NCBI RefSeq assembly: GCF_005222805.1 | Contig: NZ_STGC01000005.1 | Span: 2,063,246 to 2,127,245, forward strand | Direction: 5' to 3' | Origin: Devosia sp. FKR38 | Lineage (GTDB): Bacteria; Pseudomonadota; Alphaproteobacteria; Rhizobiales; Devosiaceae | DNA length: 64,000 nucleotides | Part shown: piece by piece, positions 25,893 to 35,058 of the stretch | Layout of the letters: every line of letters starts with the position of its first letter | How positions within the stretch are numbered: the stretch's first letter is position 1 | Program-made: the position numbers and the translations under genes | Notes under the pieces: model-generated | Told to the model about the DNA's origin: nothing | What the model saw: the letters and a program-made list of their open reading frames with translations, nothing else | Databases searched by the model: none

Positions 25893-26773
25893 ACCGGCAG
25901 GACTGACCCACACAACCCTGCGGCCTGGCGCAAACTAGACGTTGGGGCAACGCCGACCATGCCATGCGCGGGTCGGCGCGTGGCCACATAGTGATGCCGA
26001 GCAAACGAACTGTTTTGCGAACGCCACCCGGGCCATGAGCTATTCTAGTGCCGGGTCAAATTGATGGATCGCCAATAAGTGCGCCCAGAGCAACTGCGCG
26101 ACCTGGCGAGCTCGCCACGGTGGCTGAGCACAAGACCGGGTTCTTTTGGGAGGCGGTCGGGCGGCGGCTTGTGGTGGATCAGACCAGCGAGCTACCCTTC
26201 CGCATCCTACCCCCCCTAGGACCGCAACGAAGCACTGACCGGACCAACCGCTTGCAGGAAATCGAATGGACCGCCCGAACGGCCGGAATAGGACGCACAG
26301 CTGCGCTTCTGTCTGGGGGAACCGTCAGGCAGCGGTCGGATCATAGCCGGCAAGTCGTTGTTCTTCGCGCATTATATCGTACCGCCGGGAGACGAAGCGA
26401 GCGTCTCTCGGGGAAGACTGTGGAAATTTCCGCCAGAGGCGAAACTGGCAGCATCTGTGGCAAAGTGCTTTCAGCCAGCGTTTCGATGGATGAGCACGCC
26501 AGAGAACAGGGACGGCTGGGCCCGCCTCAATGCGCTCGCAGAAAGAACCCGAGCGTCCTGGCGTTTCGTCTGTTTGAGCGCCACGGCCTCATCGGTCCCG
26601 CGTGATCCCGTCGTGGGGGCGAAGGCCAAGCCCCACAAACAAGGTAGAGCCCGTTCGGCAACTGTTCGGTGCAACTGCGACTCTGGCTCGATGGTGGACG
26701 GCCTGCGACAATGCCGGCTTGGGTCTTGCTGGCGTGGATCCTGACAGGGATCTCCAAGATTGCCTCGGCCGTC
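25893..26773. other. 881-bp stretch with no supported gene
   Basis: No frame here shows a recognisable protein family. Open frames on the plus strand at about 26048-26605 and 26358-26744 have unusual, arginine-rich compositions and no clear ribosome site. The stretch probably holds decayed sequence between two catabolic operons that converge on it. Confidence 0.4.
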
Positions 26774-28417
26774 TCACAGATTGGCATAGTTCGGCCCGTC
26801 GCCGCCTTCGGGCGCCGTCCAGGTGATGTTCTGGTTGGGGTCCTTGATGTCGCAGGTTTTGCAGTGGACGCAGTTCTGCGCGTTGATCTGGAAGCGGGGA
26901 CCAGTTGGCTCGACGATCCATTCGTAGACGCCCGCCGGGCAGTAGCGCGTCGAAGGCCCGCCAAATTCGGCGTATTCGCTTTGCTGCTGCAGCTGCGGAC
27001 TGGCAACCCTGAGGTGGACGGGTTGCGTCTCCCTGTGGTTGGTTCCGGACAGAAACACCGAAGAGAGTCGATCAAACGTCAGCCGTCCATCCGGCTTGGG
27101 ATAGGCAATGGGCTGGTGCAGGCCTGCTGGATCCAGGCAGGCGTGATCGGGCTTGCCATGGCGCAGCGTGCCCAGGGGCGACCAGTTCAACAGCTGGTTG
27201 AGCCACATCTCGATGCCGCCCAGCACGACACCGCCCCAGAGCCCCAGCTTGGAAAACAGCGGCTTGATATTGCGGACCGGGAACAGGTCGCGGCCGATCG
27301 CGCTGTCGCGCCAGGCGGCGTCATAGGCACTGACCATGTCGCCCTGGCGGCCCGCCTTGAGGGCGGCGACCAGGTGATCGGCGGCCAGCATGCCGGAGCG
27401 CATCGCATTGTGACTACCCTTGATGCGCGGCAGATTGACGAAGCCGGCGGCATCACCCACCAGCATGCCACCGGGGAAGACCAGCTGGGGAACCGACTGA
27501 TAGCCGCCCGACGAGATGGCCCGGCTGCCATAGGCGATGCGCTTGGCGCCTTCGAACACCGGCTTGATGGCGGGATGCGTCTTGAAACGCTGGAACTCCT
27601 CGAAGGGGGAGAGGTGGGGATTTCTGTAATTGAGATGAACCACGAAGCCGACCACGATCTGGCCATCGCCCATGTGATAGAGGAAGGAGCCCCCCGCAGT
27701 CATCGGGCTGAGTGGCCAGCCAAAGCTGTGCTGCACCAGGCCGGGCCGATGCCGGCCGGGATCGACCTGCCAGATTTCCTTGAAGCCGATGCCATATTTC
27801 TGCGTATCGGCGCTGCGATCGAGACCAAAGCGCGCAATGGCCATCTTGGATAAGGAGCCCCGGCAGCCTTCGGCCAGCAGCGTATAGCGACCGATCAGCT
27901 CCATACCCTGCTGGTAGTCCGGCCCTGGCTGGCCAGCCTTGTCCAGACCCATGTCGCCGGTGGCAATGCCGGTGATGGTTCCCTTGGCCATGCCCAACAG
28001 TTCGGTCGCCGCGAAGCCGGGGTAGATTTCCACGCCCAGCGCCTCCGCCTTGGCGGCCAGCCAGCGACAGACATTGCCGAGCGAGACGACGAAATTGCCG
28101 TGGTTGGACAAGAGCGGCGGCATGACGAGATTGGGGATGGCAAAGGCGCGTTTGCGCCCCAGGATGAGATAGCGGTCCTCGGTCACCGGCACCCTGGCCT
28201 CTGGGCATTCGTCGCGCCAGTCAGGGGCCAGTTCGTCAAGCGCGGCCGGATCGATGACCGCGCCCGACAGGATATGGCCGCCCACCTCGGCGGCTTTTTC
28301 GACCACAACAACCGACAGGGTGCTGTCGGCCTGCTTGAGGCGGATCGCTGCGGCCAGGCCCGCAGGCCCTGCCCCCACGATCACCACATCAAAGTGCATC
28401 TGTTCGCGTTCAGTCAT
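26774..28417 (-). CDS. Electron-transfer-flavoprotein:ubiquinone oxidoreductase
   Basis: A 547-aa membrane-associated flavo-iron-sulfur protein. N-terminal FAD fold VVIVGAGPAGLAAAIRL, central GGYQSVPQLVFPGGMLVGDAAGF, and a C-terminal 4Fe-4S ferredoxin motif: RYCPAGVYEW then CVHCKTCDIKDP, all four cysteines present. It passes electrons from reduced ETF to ubiquinone at the inner membrane. ATG 28417 (MTEREQ) was preferred over a TTG at 28429. Last gene of an operon with both ETF subunits, so this looks like a dedicated electron outlet for the acyl-CoA dehydrogenase encoded divergently. Confidence 0.93.
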   Translation of the reverse strand: MTEREQMHFDVVIVGAGPAGLAAAIRLKQADSTLSVVVVEKAAEVGGHILSGAVIDPAALDELAPDWRDECPEARVPVTEDRYLILGRKRAFAIPNLVMPPLLSNHGNFVVSLGNVCRWLAAKAEALGVEIYPGFAATELLGMAKGTITGIATGDMGLDKAGQPGPDYQQGMELIGRYTLLAEGCRGSLSKMAIARFGLDRSADTQKYGIGFKEIWQVDPGRHRPGLVQHSFGWPLSPMTAGGSFLYHMGDGQIVVGFVVHLNYRNPHLSPFEEFQRFKTHPAIKPVFEGAKRIAYGSRAISSGGYQSVPQLVFPGGMLVGDAAGFVNLPRIKGSHNAMRSGMLAADHLVAALKAGRQGDMVSAYDAAWRDSAIGRDLFPVRNIKPLFSKLGLWGGVVLGGIEMWLNQLLNWSPLGTLRHGKPDHACLDPAGLHQPIAYPKPDGRLTFDRLSSVFLSGTNHRETQPVHLRVASPQLQQQSEYAEFGGPSTRYCPAGVYEWIVEPTGPRFQINAQNCVHCKTCDIKDPNQNITWTAPEGGDGPNYANL

Positions 28418-28453
28418 TGCTGTCGCCAATCCCGTTGCCGGCAGGGTCGCCGG

Positions 28454-29389
28454 TCATGCCTTGAGTGCGGCGGTCAGTTGCGGCAGCACGGTGAACAGGT
28501 CGCCCACCAGGCCATAGTCGGCCACCCCGAAGATCGGCGCATCGGCATCGGTATTGATGGCGACGATGACCTTGGCATCCTTCATCCCGGCCAGGTGCTG
28601 GATGGCGCCAGAGATGCCGACGGCGATATAGAGGTCCGGGGCGACAATCTTGCCGGTCTGGCCCACCTGCAGATCGCTGGCCACATAGCCGGCGTCGACG
28701 GCAGCACGGCTGGCGCCGACGGCCGCGCCCAGGACATCGGCCAGGGGCAGAATGAGCTCGTCGAACTTGGCCGCCGATCCGAGCGCCCTGCCCCCGGACA
28801 CCACGATGCGCGCGCCCTGCAGTTCGGGGCGCTCGCTCTGGGAGAGATTGTTTGCCACAAAGCGTGAGAGAACCACCCCCGAGGTGGGCGAGACGGTCTC
28901 CACGACGGCCGCTCCGCCGCTCCCCGTCGCGGCAAAGGCCGCCGTGCGGACGGTTACCACCTTCTTGGCATCGAGTGCCTGCACTGTCTGGATAGCATTG
29001 CCGGCATAGATGGGGCGTTTGAAGGTGTCGGGGCTGACAACCGCGATGATCTCGGAAACCTGCATGACGTCGAGCAGCGCGGCCACACGCGGCATGGCGC
29101 CCTTGCCGACGCTGCTGGCGGCGGCGATGAAGGTGTCGTAGCCGTCCGCCAGGGCAAGGATAATTTCGGCCAGGGCCTCGGGCATGCGATGCTCAAGGGC
29201 ATCGCTTTCAGCCAGGATGACCTTGCTCACACCCAGAAGCCCGGCAGCGGCCGTTGCCACCGATGCGGCACCCTTGCCCGCCACCAGGATGTGAATATCC
29301 GTGCCGATCTGGGTGGCGGCCGTCAGCACCTTGGCTGTCTGCTCGGACAGAGAGACATTGTCGTGTTCGGCAATAACAAGAATAGTCAT
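28454..29389 (-). CDS. etfA: Electron transfer flavoprotein alpha subunit
   Basis: A 311-aa ETF alpha. The N-terminal domain begins [21 protein letters not shown]; the FAD-binding C-terminal domain has [46 protein letters not shown] and [16 protein letters not shown], the alpha-subunit signature. Takes electrons from acyl-CoA dehydrogenases together with ETF beta. Located 22 bp after the beta gene. Likely a second, pathway-specific ETF besides a housekeeping copy elsewhere, though this cannot be seen from the window. Confidence 0.94.
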   Translation of the reverse strand: MTILVIAEHDNVSLSEQTAKVLTAATQIGTDIHILVAGKGAASVATAAAGLLGVSKVILAESDALEHRMPEALAEIILALADGYDTFIAAASSVGKGAMPRVAALLDVMQVSEIIAVVSPDTFKRPIYAGNAIQTVQALDAKKVVTVRTAAFAATGSGGAAVVETVSPTSGVVLSRFVANNLSQSERPELQGARIVVSGGRALGSAAKFDELILPLADVLGAAVGASRAAVDAGYVASDLQVGQTGKIVAPDLYIAVGISGAIQHLAGMKDAKVIVAINTDADAPIFGVADYGLVGDLFTVLPQLTAALKA

Positions 29390-29411
29390 GGTTTTCGCTC
29401 CCGGGGCCTGC

Positions 29412-30161
29412 TCAGAGAATGCCCGCTTGGTTCTTCAGCTTGTCGACCAGCTCGGCGACATCCTTGACCTTGATGCCAGCCAGACGGACGGCCGGCTCTT
29501 CGGTGCGGATCACCCGCAGCCGCCCCCGGATCTCGACGCCATAATCGGCAGCACTCTTGTCTTCGATGGTCTTCTTCTTGGCCTTCATGATGTTGGGCAG
29601 GCTGGCATAGCGTGGGGTATTGAGCCGCAGGTCGGTGGTCACCACGGCCGGTAGCGCGACAGCGACCGTCTGCAGTCCGCCATCGATCTCGCGGACGACC
29701 GTGACCTGCCGGTCGCCCAGTTCGATGGCGGAGGCGAAGGTGCCCTGCCCCCAGCCCAGCAGCGCCGCCAGCATCTGCCCCGTCTGGTTGGCATCATCGT
29801 CGATGGCCTGCTTGCCCAGAACGACCAGTTCGGCGCCTTCGGCGGCCACCACGGCCGCGAGCAGCTTGGCAACGTCGAGCGGCTCCACGACCGCGTCGGT
29901 CTTGATCAGAATGCCGCGATCGGCGCCCATGGCCAGCGCCGAGCGGATGGTTTCCTGGGCCTGGGCGGGCCCCACAGACACGATGATGATCTCATCGGCC
30001 TTGCCGGCCTCCTTGAGACGAATGGCCTCCTCGACGGCAATCTCGTCAAAGGGGTTCATCGACATCTTGACGTTGGCGAGATCGACGCCCGAGCCGTCCG
30101 CCTTGACGCGGATCTTGACATTGTAGTCAACGACCCGCTTGACCGGCACCAGAATTTTCAT
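29412..30161 (-). CDS. etfB: Electron transfer flavoprotein beta subunit
   Basis: A 249-aa ETF beta: [20 protein letters not shown] start, [21 protein letters not shown], a nucleotide-binding region [31 protein letters not shown], and the recognition-loop region [17 protein letters not shown] that docks to acyl-CoA dehydrogenases. Forms the heterodimer with the next gene's product. AGGACAAATG gives the ribosome site. Confidence 0.94.
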   Translation of the reverse strand: MKILVPVKRVVDYNVKIRVKADGSGVDLANVKMSMNPFDEIAVEEAIRLKEAGKADEIIIVSVGPAQAQETIRSALAMGADRGILIKTDAVVEPLDVAKLLAAVVAAEGAELVVLGKQAIDDDANQTGQMLAALLGWGQGTFASAIELGDRQVTVVREIDGGLQTVAVALPAVVTTDLRLNTPRYASLPNIMKAKKKTIEDKSAADYGVEIRGRLRVIRTEEPAVRLAGIKVKDVAELVDKLKNQAGIL

Positions 30162-30301
30162 TTGTCCTCCAAACTTCTACAGATAGCTGCGGATTTCGGT
30201 CTTCGCGCCGGCCTGAGCTCGACCAGGGCGCCCCGGGCATCGTCGGCGTCGGGCCATCGGGACAGGCTGGCCTGCGCCGCCGACCTCGGGCCTTGCCGGG
30301 C

Positions 30302-30796
30302 TCAGGCAGGCTGCACGCCGGTTTCAAAAGCGCCGGTGAGCGTCATGTGGGCCACAAGCTCATCATCCTGGTTGTGCGCGTGGATGCGCATGGAGATGAA
30401 CCCAAGATGCGGCTTGGTTCGTGAGGGCCGGACGTCAACAATCTCCATATCCATGCGCAGAACGTCGTCGGCATAGACGGGCTTGGCCCATATGAGCTTG
30501 TCGACACCGCCGCCGGCGAGACCCTTGATCGCCGTGCGTTCGTAAAACGGCCCCACCAGCAGGTTCATCACGGCGGCGGTATGCCACCCGCTGGCAGCCA
30601 GCCTGTCGAAGACGGCATGGTCTGCAGCGGCCGCGTCGCCCAGATGAAAGGGCTGAGGATCAAATCGTTGAGCAAAGGCAATGAGCTCTTCACGGGCCAT
30701 TGTGTGCTCTCCCAGAACAAACCTGTCCCCGACCTTCACGCTGGCGAAGGTCAGGTGCGGATAGTGCCTGGTATCCGGCTTGGAATTGCTGGTCAT
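30302..30796 (-). CDS. MaoC-family hot-dog (R)-hydratase/dehydratase
   Basis: A 164-aa single hot-dog domain. FAQRFDPQPFHLGDAAAADHAVFDRLAASGWHTAA contains the hydratase motif with its Asp-His pair (D in FDPQPFH, H following). It should hydrate an enoyl-CoA or dehydrate a hydroxyacyl-CoA. The start at 30796 follows GGGAGG directly; a 40-residue upstream extension was rejected. It lies between the SDR and ETF beta genes of the leftward operon. A second, two-domain hot-dog protein lies in the rightward operon (36680-37624). Confidence 0.85.
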   Translation of the reverse strand: MTSNSKPDTRHYPHLTFASVKVGDRFVLGEHTMAREELIAFAQRFDPQPFHLGDAAAADHAVFDRLAASGWHTAAVMNLLVGPFYERTAIKGLAGGGVDKLIWAKPVYADDVLRMDMEIVDVRPSRTKPHLGFISMRIHAHNQDDELVAHMTLTGAFETGVQPA

Positions 30797-30881
30797 AAAT
30801 CCTCCCATTGGTGTGCCGGCAAACGGACCTGGGGTCCTTGCCGGCGGCTGCAGGCTCCTCTCGGCCTTGCGCAGCAAGCGG

Positions 30882-31667
30882 TCAGGCTGCCGAAATTCCT
30901 CCGTTGAGCGACACAACCTGGCCGGTCAGACGCGCTGCGGCCGGGGACACGAGATAGGCCACCAGCTCGGCTATCTCGGCCGCATCGGGCAGCCCGAGAG
31001 CCGCCTTTTCGGTGGCCTTGGCAAAGATCTTGGCGGCAAAAGGGGATGCCAGAATTCGCTGTTCAGAGCCCGTTCCGGTGACCAGCGAGGGCGTGACCAC
31101 ATTGACGCGGATCCCGTCGCGCTTGGCCTCCATGGCCAGTGTCCGCGAGAACATGGCGATCGCGGCCATGGCGGCGCCGATGACGGCTTCACCGGGCGTG
31201 GCAACCTTGGCCGCGTCGGAGGCGACGCTGACGATCGCCCCACCGCCCCGCGCCTTCATCCCGGCCAGCACGGCCTTGGCCAGATACAGCGGCGGGAGTG
31301 CGATCCCGCTCAATCCGCGCTCGATGTCACGCATCTCCAGATTGCCGACAAGGCCCAGCATCGTCTCGGCGGTCGTCGCCGAGACAGCAATGTCCACGGC
31401 GCCGAAGGCCGCCTGCGCGGCTGCGACACCGGCAGCGACCGAGGCGCCATCGGTAGCGTCACAGGCGATGAAGCGGATGTCGGCCGGCCCGCGCAGGGCC
31501 TCTATGGCCGCCTGGCCGCGCTCGGCATTTCTGGCGGCCAGCATGATCCGGCGCACGCCCTTGTCCTGAAGGACGCGTGCAACGGCAAGGCCAATCCCGG
31601 ATGTGCCGCCAAGCACGAAGGCGGACGCCTCATCAAACGCCACTACGCGGGGGCTGGTTTCGCTCAT
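30882..31667 (-). CDS. SDR-fold protein without the canonical YxxxK catalytic pair
   Basis: A 261-aa short-chain dehydrogenase fold. The cofactor site is present (AFVLGGTSGIGLAVARVLQDKG) and the C-terminus is normal (DGIRVNVVTPSLV; LVAYLVSPAAARLTGQVVSLNGG). The usual NNAG segment is replaced by AVSATTAE, and the YxxxK region reads AVIGAAMAAIAMFSRTLA, placing Ile and Met where Tyr and Lys belong. The upstream Ser of VSVASD remains. Either it binds nucleotide without classical catalysis or it uses other residues. It is the first gene of the MaoC/ETF operon, where a hydroxyacyl-CoA dehydrogenase would be expected. Confidence 0.8.
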   Translation of the reverse strand: MSETSPRVVAFDEASAFVLGGTSGIGLAVARVLQDKGVRRIMLAARNAERGQAAIEALRGPADIRFIACDATDGASVAAGVAAAQAAFGAVDIAVSATTAETMLGLVGNLEMRDIERGLSGIALPPLYLAKAVLAGMKARGGGAIVSVASDAAKVATPGEAVIGAAMAAIAMFSRTLAMEAKRDGIRVNVVTPSLVTGTGSEQRILASPFAAKIFAKATEKAALGLPDAAEIAELVAYLVSPAAARLTGQVVSLNGGISAA

Positions 31668-31747
31668 CTTGCCTCTCAGTACTCAAATTCGCTCGTGTCG
31701 ATGGGTCAAATCTAGCACTCCGAAAAAACTCACACAACACCTATTGT

Positions 31748-31774
31748 CTAATTCAATACGTGTCGTATGATTAG
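31748..31774. promoter_or_regulatory. Nested inverted repeat in the divergent promoter region
   Basis: An inner ATACG/CGTAT pair (31756-31760 and 31764-31768, TGT between) is nested in an outer CTAAT/ATTAG pair (31748-31752 and 31770-31774). The site lies in the AT-rich region between the two catabolic operons and is a good candidate for a TetR-type operator serving both. Confidence 0.5.
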
Positions 31775-31815
31775 CGTAACGTCGACCTTGAGTAGGCGGC
31801 CCTGGAGGGGGATAC

Positions 31816-32058
31816 ATGGCGGGAGAGAAAGCTGAGCAGGCAGCCGACAGATTGTCGGGTGCCGCTAGACGCGGCCCTGTGGGCAAACTTGATGTCGTTC
31901 CATTGGGCGCCATCGATCCTGCTGCGGCATGTTCCGTGCAGCGAGATGACCCCGGCGGCGAGCCGGTGCGGATCGGACCAGAGGGCCGGGATCTGCGCCC
32001 GTTTGAGGGGCCTGTCGGCGCCACCTGGGCCGCTGCGAACCCCGGTATCCGCTCATGA
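31816..32058 (+). CDS. Possible small protein, unknown
   Basis: An 80-codon frame starts at an ATG with GGAGGGGG six bases upstream, a better ribosome site than chance predicts. The product (MAGEKAEQAADRLSGAARRG...) is Gly/Ala/Pro-rich and resembles no family I know. It lies between the divergent promoter and the thiolase gene, so it could be a leader peptide or simply GC-rich coding by chance. The rest of 31668-32229 holds the promoter region. Confidence 0.3.
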   Translation: MAGEKAEQAADRLSGAARRGPVGKLDVVPLGAIDPAAACSVQRDDPGGEPVRIGPEGRDLRPFEGPVGATWAAANPGIRS

Positions 32059-32229
32059 AGGCGCGCGGCGCTGGTGACCTGGCGTCCGGCATCGTGCCGG
32101 CACCATCTGTGCCGCGCGTTCCGGCCCCAGGCTGCGCGGGTCAGGAAGATCCATCCGCACACTTGGCCTGCTGGGATGGTCTGCCGACCGTTTGGCGTCG
32201 GGGCCCGAGACATCACGAGGACGCTTGAA

Positions 32230-33405
32230 ATGGTGACGCTGACGAATAGCCCGGCCATTGCCGCCGCTGCAGAGATCAAGCCCGGTCGCTATCCGGACCT
32301 GAGCAATGCGCAGCTCTATCTGCAGGTGATCGAACAGCTGCTGGCGGACTGGAACTTGAAGCTGGGGGACATCGACGGCGTTCTCGCGGCGCCGCTGGAT
32401 ATGGCGACGCCGTCGCCGAAGATCTTCACCCATGAAATGCTGGCCGAGGAACTGGGGCTGACCCCGCGCCTGGGCCTGACCATGTCGGCCGGCGGCGCCA
32501 CCTATGGATATATGGTGCAATACGCAGCGCTGGCTATCGCGGCAGGAAAGGCCGAGGCGGTGCTGTGCGTCGGCGCGGGCAAATTCGCCAAGATGAGCCC
32601 AGATGTGGCCGAAACCCTGATCAAATCGGTCTGCGACCCGGAGTTTGAGTTTCCTTATGGTCCGGTGATTGCCGGGCTCTACGCACAATATGCCGCGCGC
32701 TACATGCACGAGTTCGGCGTCACCGCGCAGGATATGGCGGCCGTGTCAGTCTCGAGCCGCAAATGGGCCAAGCTGAACCCTGCCGCACTGACCTATGCCA
32801 AGCCCGACATCAGCGTCGCCGATGTGCTGGCATCGCGCATGATCGCCTCGCCCTTCCACTATCTGGACTGCTCAATCCCCTGTGAAGGTGGCGGCGCCGT
32901 GCTGGTCACCAGCGGGGAAGTGGCGCGCCGGATATCGGCCCAGCCCGCCTATATCCTGGGCATGGGCGAGTTCCATGGCCATGGCTATGTCAGCCGCAAC
33001 CGGAACCTCGTTGACTGCGGCGCAGCCCGCTCGGGCGCGGACGCCTTCCGCCAGGCCGGCCTCGCGCCGGCGGACATCGACCATGTCCAGATCTACGACG
33101 CGTTCTCAATCAATCCGCTGATGTTCCTGGAAGATCTGGGCTTTGCAGCCAGGGGCAAGGCGGCGGAGCTGTTCCACTCCGGCCGCACCGCACCGGGCGG
33201 CGATTTTGCCGTCAATACCTATGGCGGCCTGATCGGCTACGGCCACGGCGGCGATGCCTCGGGGATGTCGATGATCGTTGAGGGCGCACTTCAGGTGATG
33301 GGTCGCGCCGACGGCCGACAGGTCTCAGCCGACCGCGCGCTCGTCCACAGCTACGGAGGGATGATGGCTGAACACTCAACCTTGATCCTGGGAAGGAGCG
33401 CCTGA
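32230..33405 (+). CDS. Thiolase-superfamily protein lacking catalytic cysteines, probable acyl-CoA retro-aldolase (Ltp2-like)
   Basis: A 391-aa thiolase fold of the SCP-x/lipid-transfer group. At the nucleophile position the sequence reads LTMSAGGATYGY (about residue 86) with no Cys, and the C-terminal Cys motif is replaced by HSYGGMMAEHS. Two tyrosines are kept: Tyr289 in IYDAF and Tyr337 in LIGYGHGGDASG. Cys-less relatives such as Ltp2 of steroid side-chain degradation are aldolases that work with a DUF35 partner, and a DUF35 gene follows with a 1-bp overlap. I infer retro-aldol cleavage of a 3-hydroxyacyl-CoA to an aldehyde or ketone plus a short acyl-CoA. ATG 32230 has GAGGA upstream. Confidence 0.8.
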   Translation: MVTLTNSPAIAAAAEIKPGRYPDLSNAQLYLQVIEQLLADWNLKLGDIDGVLAAPLDMATPSPKIFTHEMLAEELGLTPRLGLTMSAGGATYGYMVQYAALAIAAGKAEAVLCVGAGKFAKMSPDVAETLIKSVCDPEFEFPYGPVIAGLYAQYAARYMHEFGVTAQDMAAVSVSSRKWAKLNPAALTYAKPDISVADVLASRMIASPFHYLDCSIPCEGGGAVLVTSGEVARRISAQPAYILGMGEFHGHGYVSRNRNLVDCGAARSGADAFRQAGLAPADIDHVQIYDAFSINPLMFLEDLGFAARGKAAELFHSGRTAPGGDFAVNTYGGLIGYGHGGDASGMSMIVEGALQVMGRADGRQVSADRALVHSYGGMMAEHSTLILGRSA

Positions 33406-33842
33406 TGCCTGGACGTCCCGTTCCTCAGGTGACCGATGCCACAAGGCCCTATTGGGAGGCTGCTCGCGAGAGCAGGCTTTCGCTGCCCAAATGCGGGGCC
33501 TGTGGCGATGTGTTCTTTCCGCCAAGGCAGAAATGTCCGGCCTGTCGCTCGGACCAGATCGCCTGGATAACCGCCAGCGGCGAGGCAGAGATCGTCTCGT
33601 TCTCGGCGGTCCACATGCAGCCCTTTGAAGGCTATGCCGACCATTTCCCCTATGTGCTCGCCATCGTGCGCCTGGCCGAAGGCCCGCAGCTGATGACCAA
33701 CATCGTCGACTGCGATGTCGATGCGCTGCGCATCGGCGACGGCGTCAGCGTCTGTTTCGAGGCGCGCGGCGATGGGGCCCGTATTCCGCAATTTCGGCCC
33801 GGCCGGGCCATCAATTCAAACCAGAATGGAGACGTCTCTTGA
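33405..33842 (+). CDS. DUF35 zinc-ribbon/OB-fold acyl-CoA-binding partner
   Basis: A 145-aa protein: a rubredoxin-like zinc ribbon (Cys30, Cys33, Cys44, Cys47 in CGACG...CPAC) followed by an OB fold (GEAEIVSFSAVH, PYVLAIVRLAEGPQLMTNIV, GDGVSVCFEAR). Such proteins bind thiolase-fold partners and shape the acyl-CoA site. Overlap with the preceding stop (TGATG) predicts coupled synthesis in equal amounts, as expected for a complex. Confidence 0.9.
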   Translation: MPGRPVPQVTDATRPYWEAARESRLSLPKCGACGDVFFPPRQKCPACRSDQIAWITASGEAEIVSFSAVHMQPFEGYADHFPYVLAIVRLAEGPQLMTNIVDCDVDALRIGDGVSVCFEARGDGARIPQFRPGRAINSNQNGDVS

Positions 33843-35035
33843 ACATGCAAGCCACGATGACCGCCGATGGCATCCCATCGCTGCCCCTGGAACCGACAGT
33901 GGAGGAGCGCGCCATTCGCGAGTCGGTGTCCGCGATCGCCTCGAAATATGGTCCTGACTATTGGGCGGAGAAGGTCAAGGCCAAGGCGCCGATGAGCGAA
34001 CTGCTGCGCGAACTGGGCGATGCCGGGTTCCTTGGCATCCATCTGCCGGAGGAATATGGCGGCGGCGGCATGGGCATTTTCGAGCTCTCCATGGTGATGG
34101 AAGAGACCGCGCGGCAGGGCTGCCCGATTGCCGGGCTGGTGTTCTCGTCGGGCATCGGCGCGCCGATCATCGCACAACACGGCACCGAGGAGCAGAAGAA
34201 GGCCTGGGTTCCCGATCTGGCGACCGGAAAGCAGCTGTTTTCCTTTGCCATTACCGAGCCGGACGCGGGCTCAAATACGCATAATATCAAGACCACGGCC
34301 GTCAAGAACGGCAATAAATGGGTCATCAACGGCCAGAAATACTGGACGACGGGCCTTGATCTTGCTGACAAGGTCCTGATCGTCGCGCGCACCGGCACCG
34401 ATGAGAAGACTGGCCGCGGGCTCCTCTCCCTCTTCCTTGCCGACGCGGATTCGCCCGGCATCAACAAGACGGTCATTCCGTCCTTCATGCATATCCCCGA
34501 GCAGTCCTTTCAGGTCTTCTTCGACAATCTCGAAGTGCCGGAAGACCGGCTGATCGGCGGCCTGCACAAGGGCCTGCATACGGTGTTCACCGGGCTGAAC
34601 CCCGAACGCATTGTCGCGGCCACCAATATCATGGGCATTGCGCGCTATGCGCTGGACAAGGCGGCCAATTATGCCCGCGACCGGTCGGTGTGGGGCAAGC
34701 CCATCGGGACCCACCAGGGGGTCGCGCACCCGCTGGCCAAGGCCAAGATCGAGCTCGAGCTCGCCGCGCTCATGGCGCGCAAAGCCGCGCTCATGCATGA
34801 CCATGGGCTGCCTGCCGGCGACTTTTCCAACATGGCCAAATTTGCGGCCGGCGAGGCCGCGCTGCACTGCATGGACGCCGCCATCGGCACACACGGGGGC
34901 AATGCTGTCGCCATGGAGTACAAGCTGATGCCCTATTGGCCCATGGTGCGCATGACCAAGAATGGCCCGGTCTCACCCGAGATGATCCTCAACTACGTCG
35001 CGCAGACCATGCTTGGCCTGCCGCGTTCCTACTAA
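33839..35035 (+). CDS. Acyl-CoA dehydrogenase
   Basis: A 396-398-aa FAD-dependent acyl-CoA dehydrogenase. FAITEPDAGSNTHNIKTTAVKNGNKWVINGQKYWTTG is the FAD/substrate signature, and RSVWGKPIGTHQGVAHPLA with AAIGTHGGNAV is the C-terminal helical domain. TTG 33839 is placed 7 bp after GGAG and overlaps the DUF35 stop; ATG 33845 is the alternative. It should introduce the 2,3 double bond and pass electrons to the ETF encoded divergently. The catalytic Glu position cannot be fixed with certainty by eye. Confidence 0.9.
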   Translation: MNMQATMTADGIPSLPLEPTVEERAIRESVSAIASKYGPDYWAEKVKAKAPMSELLRELGDAGFLGIHLPEEYGGGGMGIFELSMVMEETARQGCPIAGLVFSSGIGAPIIAQHGTEEQKKAWVPDLATGKQLFSFAITEPDAGSNTHNIKTTAVKNGNKWVINGQKYWTTGLDLADKVLIVARTGTDEKTGRGLLSLFLADADSPGINKTVIPSFMHIPEQSFQVFFDNLEVPEDRLIGGLHKGLHTVFTGLNPERIVAATNIMGIARYALDKAANYARDRSVWGKPIGTHQGVAHPLAKAKIELELAALMARKAALMHDHGLPAGDFSNMAKFAAGEAALHCMDAAIGTHGGNAVAMEYKLMPYWPMVRMTKNGPVSPEMILNYVAQTMLGLPRSY

Positions 35036-35058
35036 CAATAATAAGAGGGGGGAACGAA

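Noticed and set aside
26048..26744. Frames of 185 and 128 codons as genes or transposase remnants
   Set aside because: No recognisable motif, no ribosome site and odd composition.
32074..32229. N-terminal extension of the thiolase-like protein
   Set aside because: Starts before a better ATG with ribosome site at 32230 and has no similarity to thiolases.
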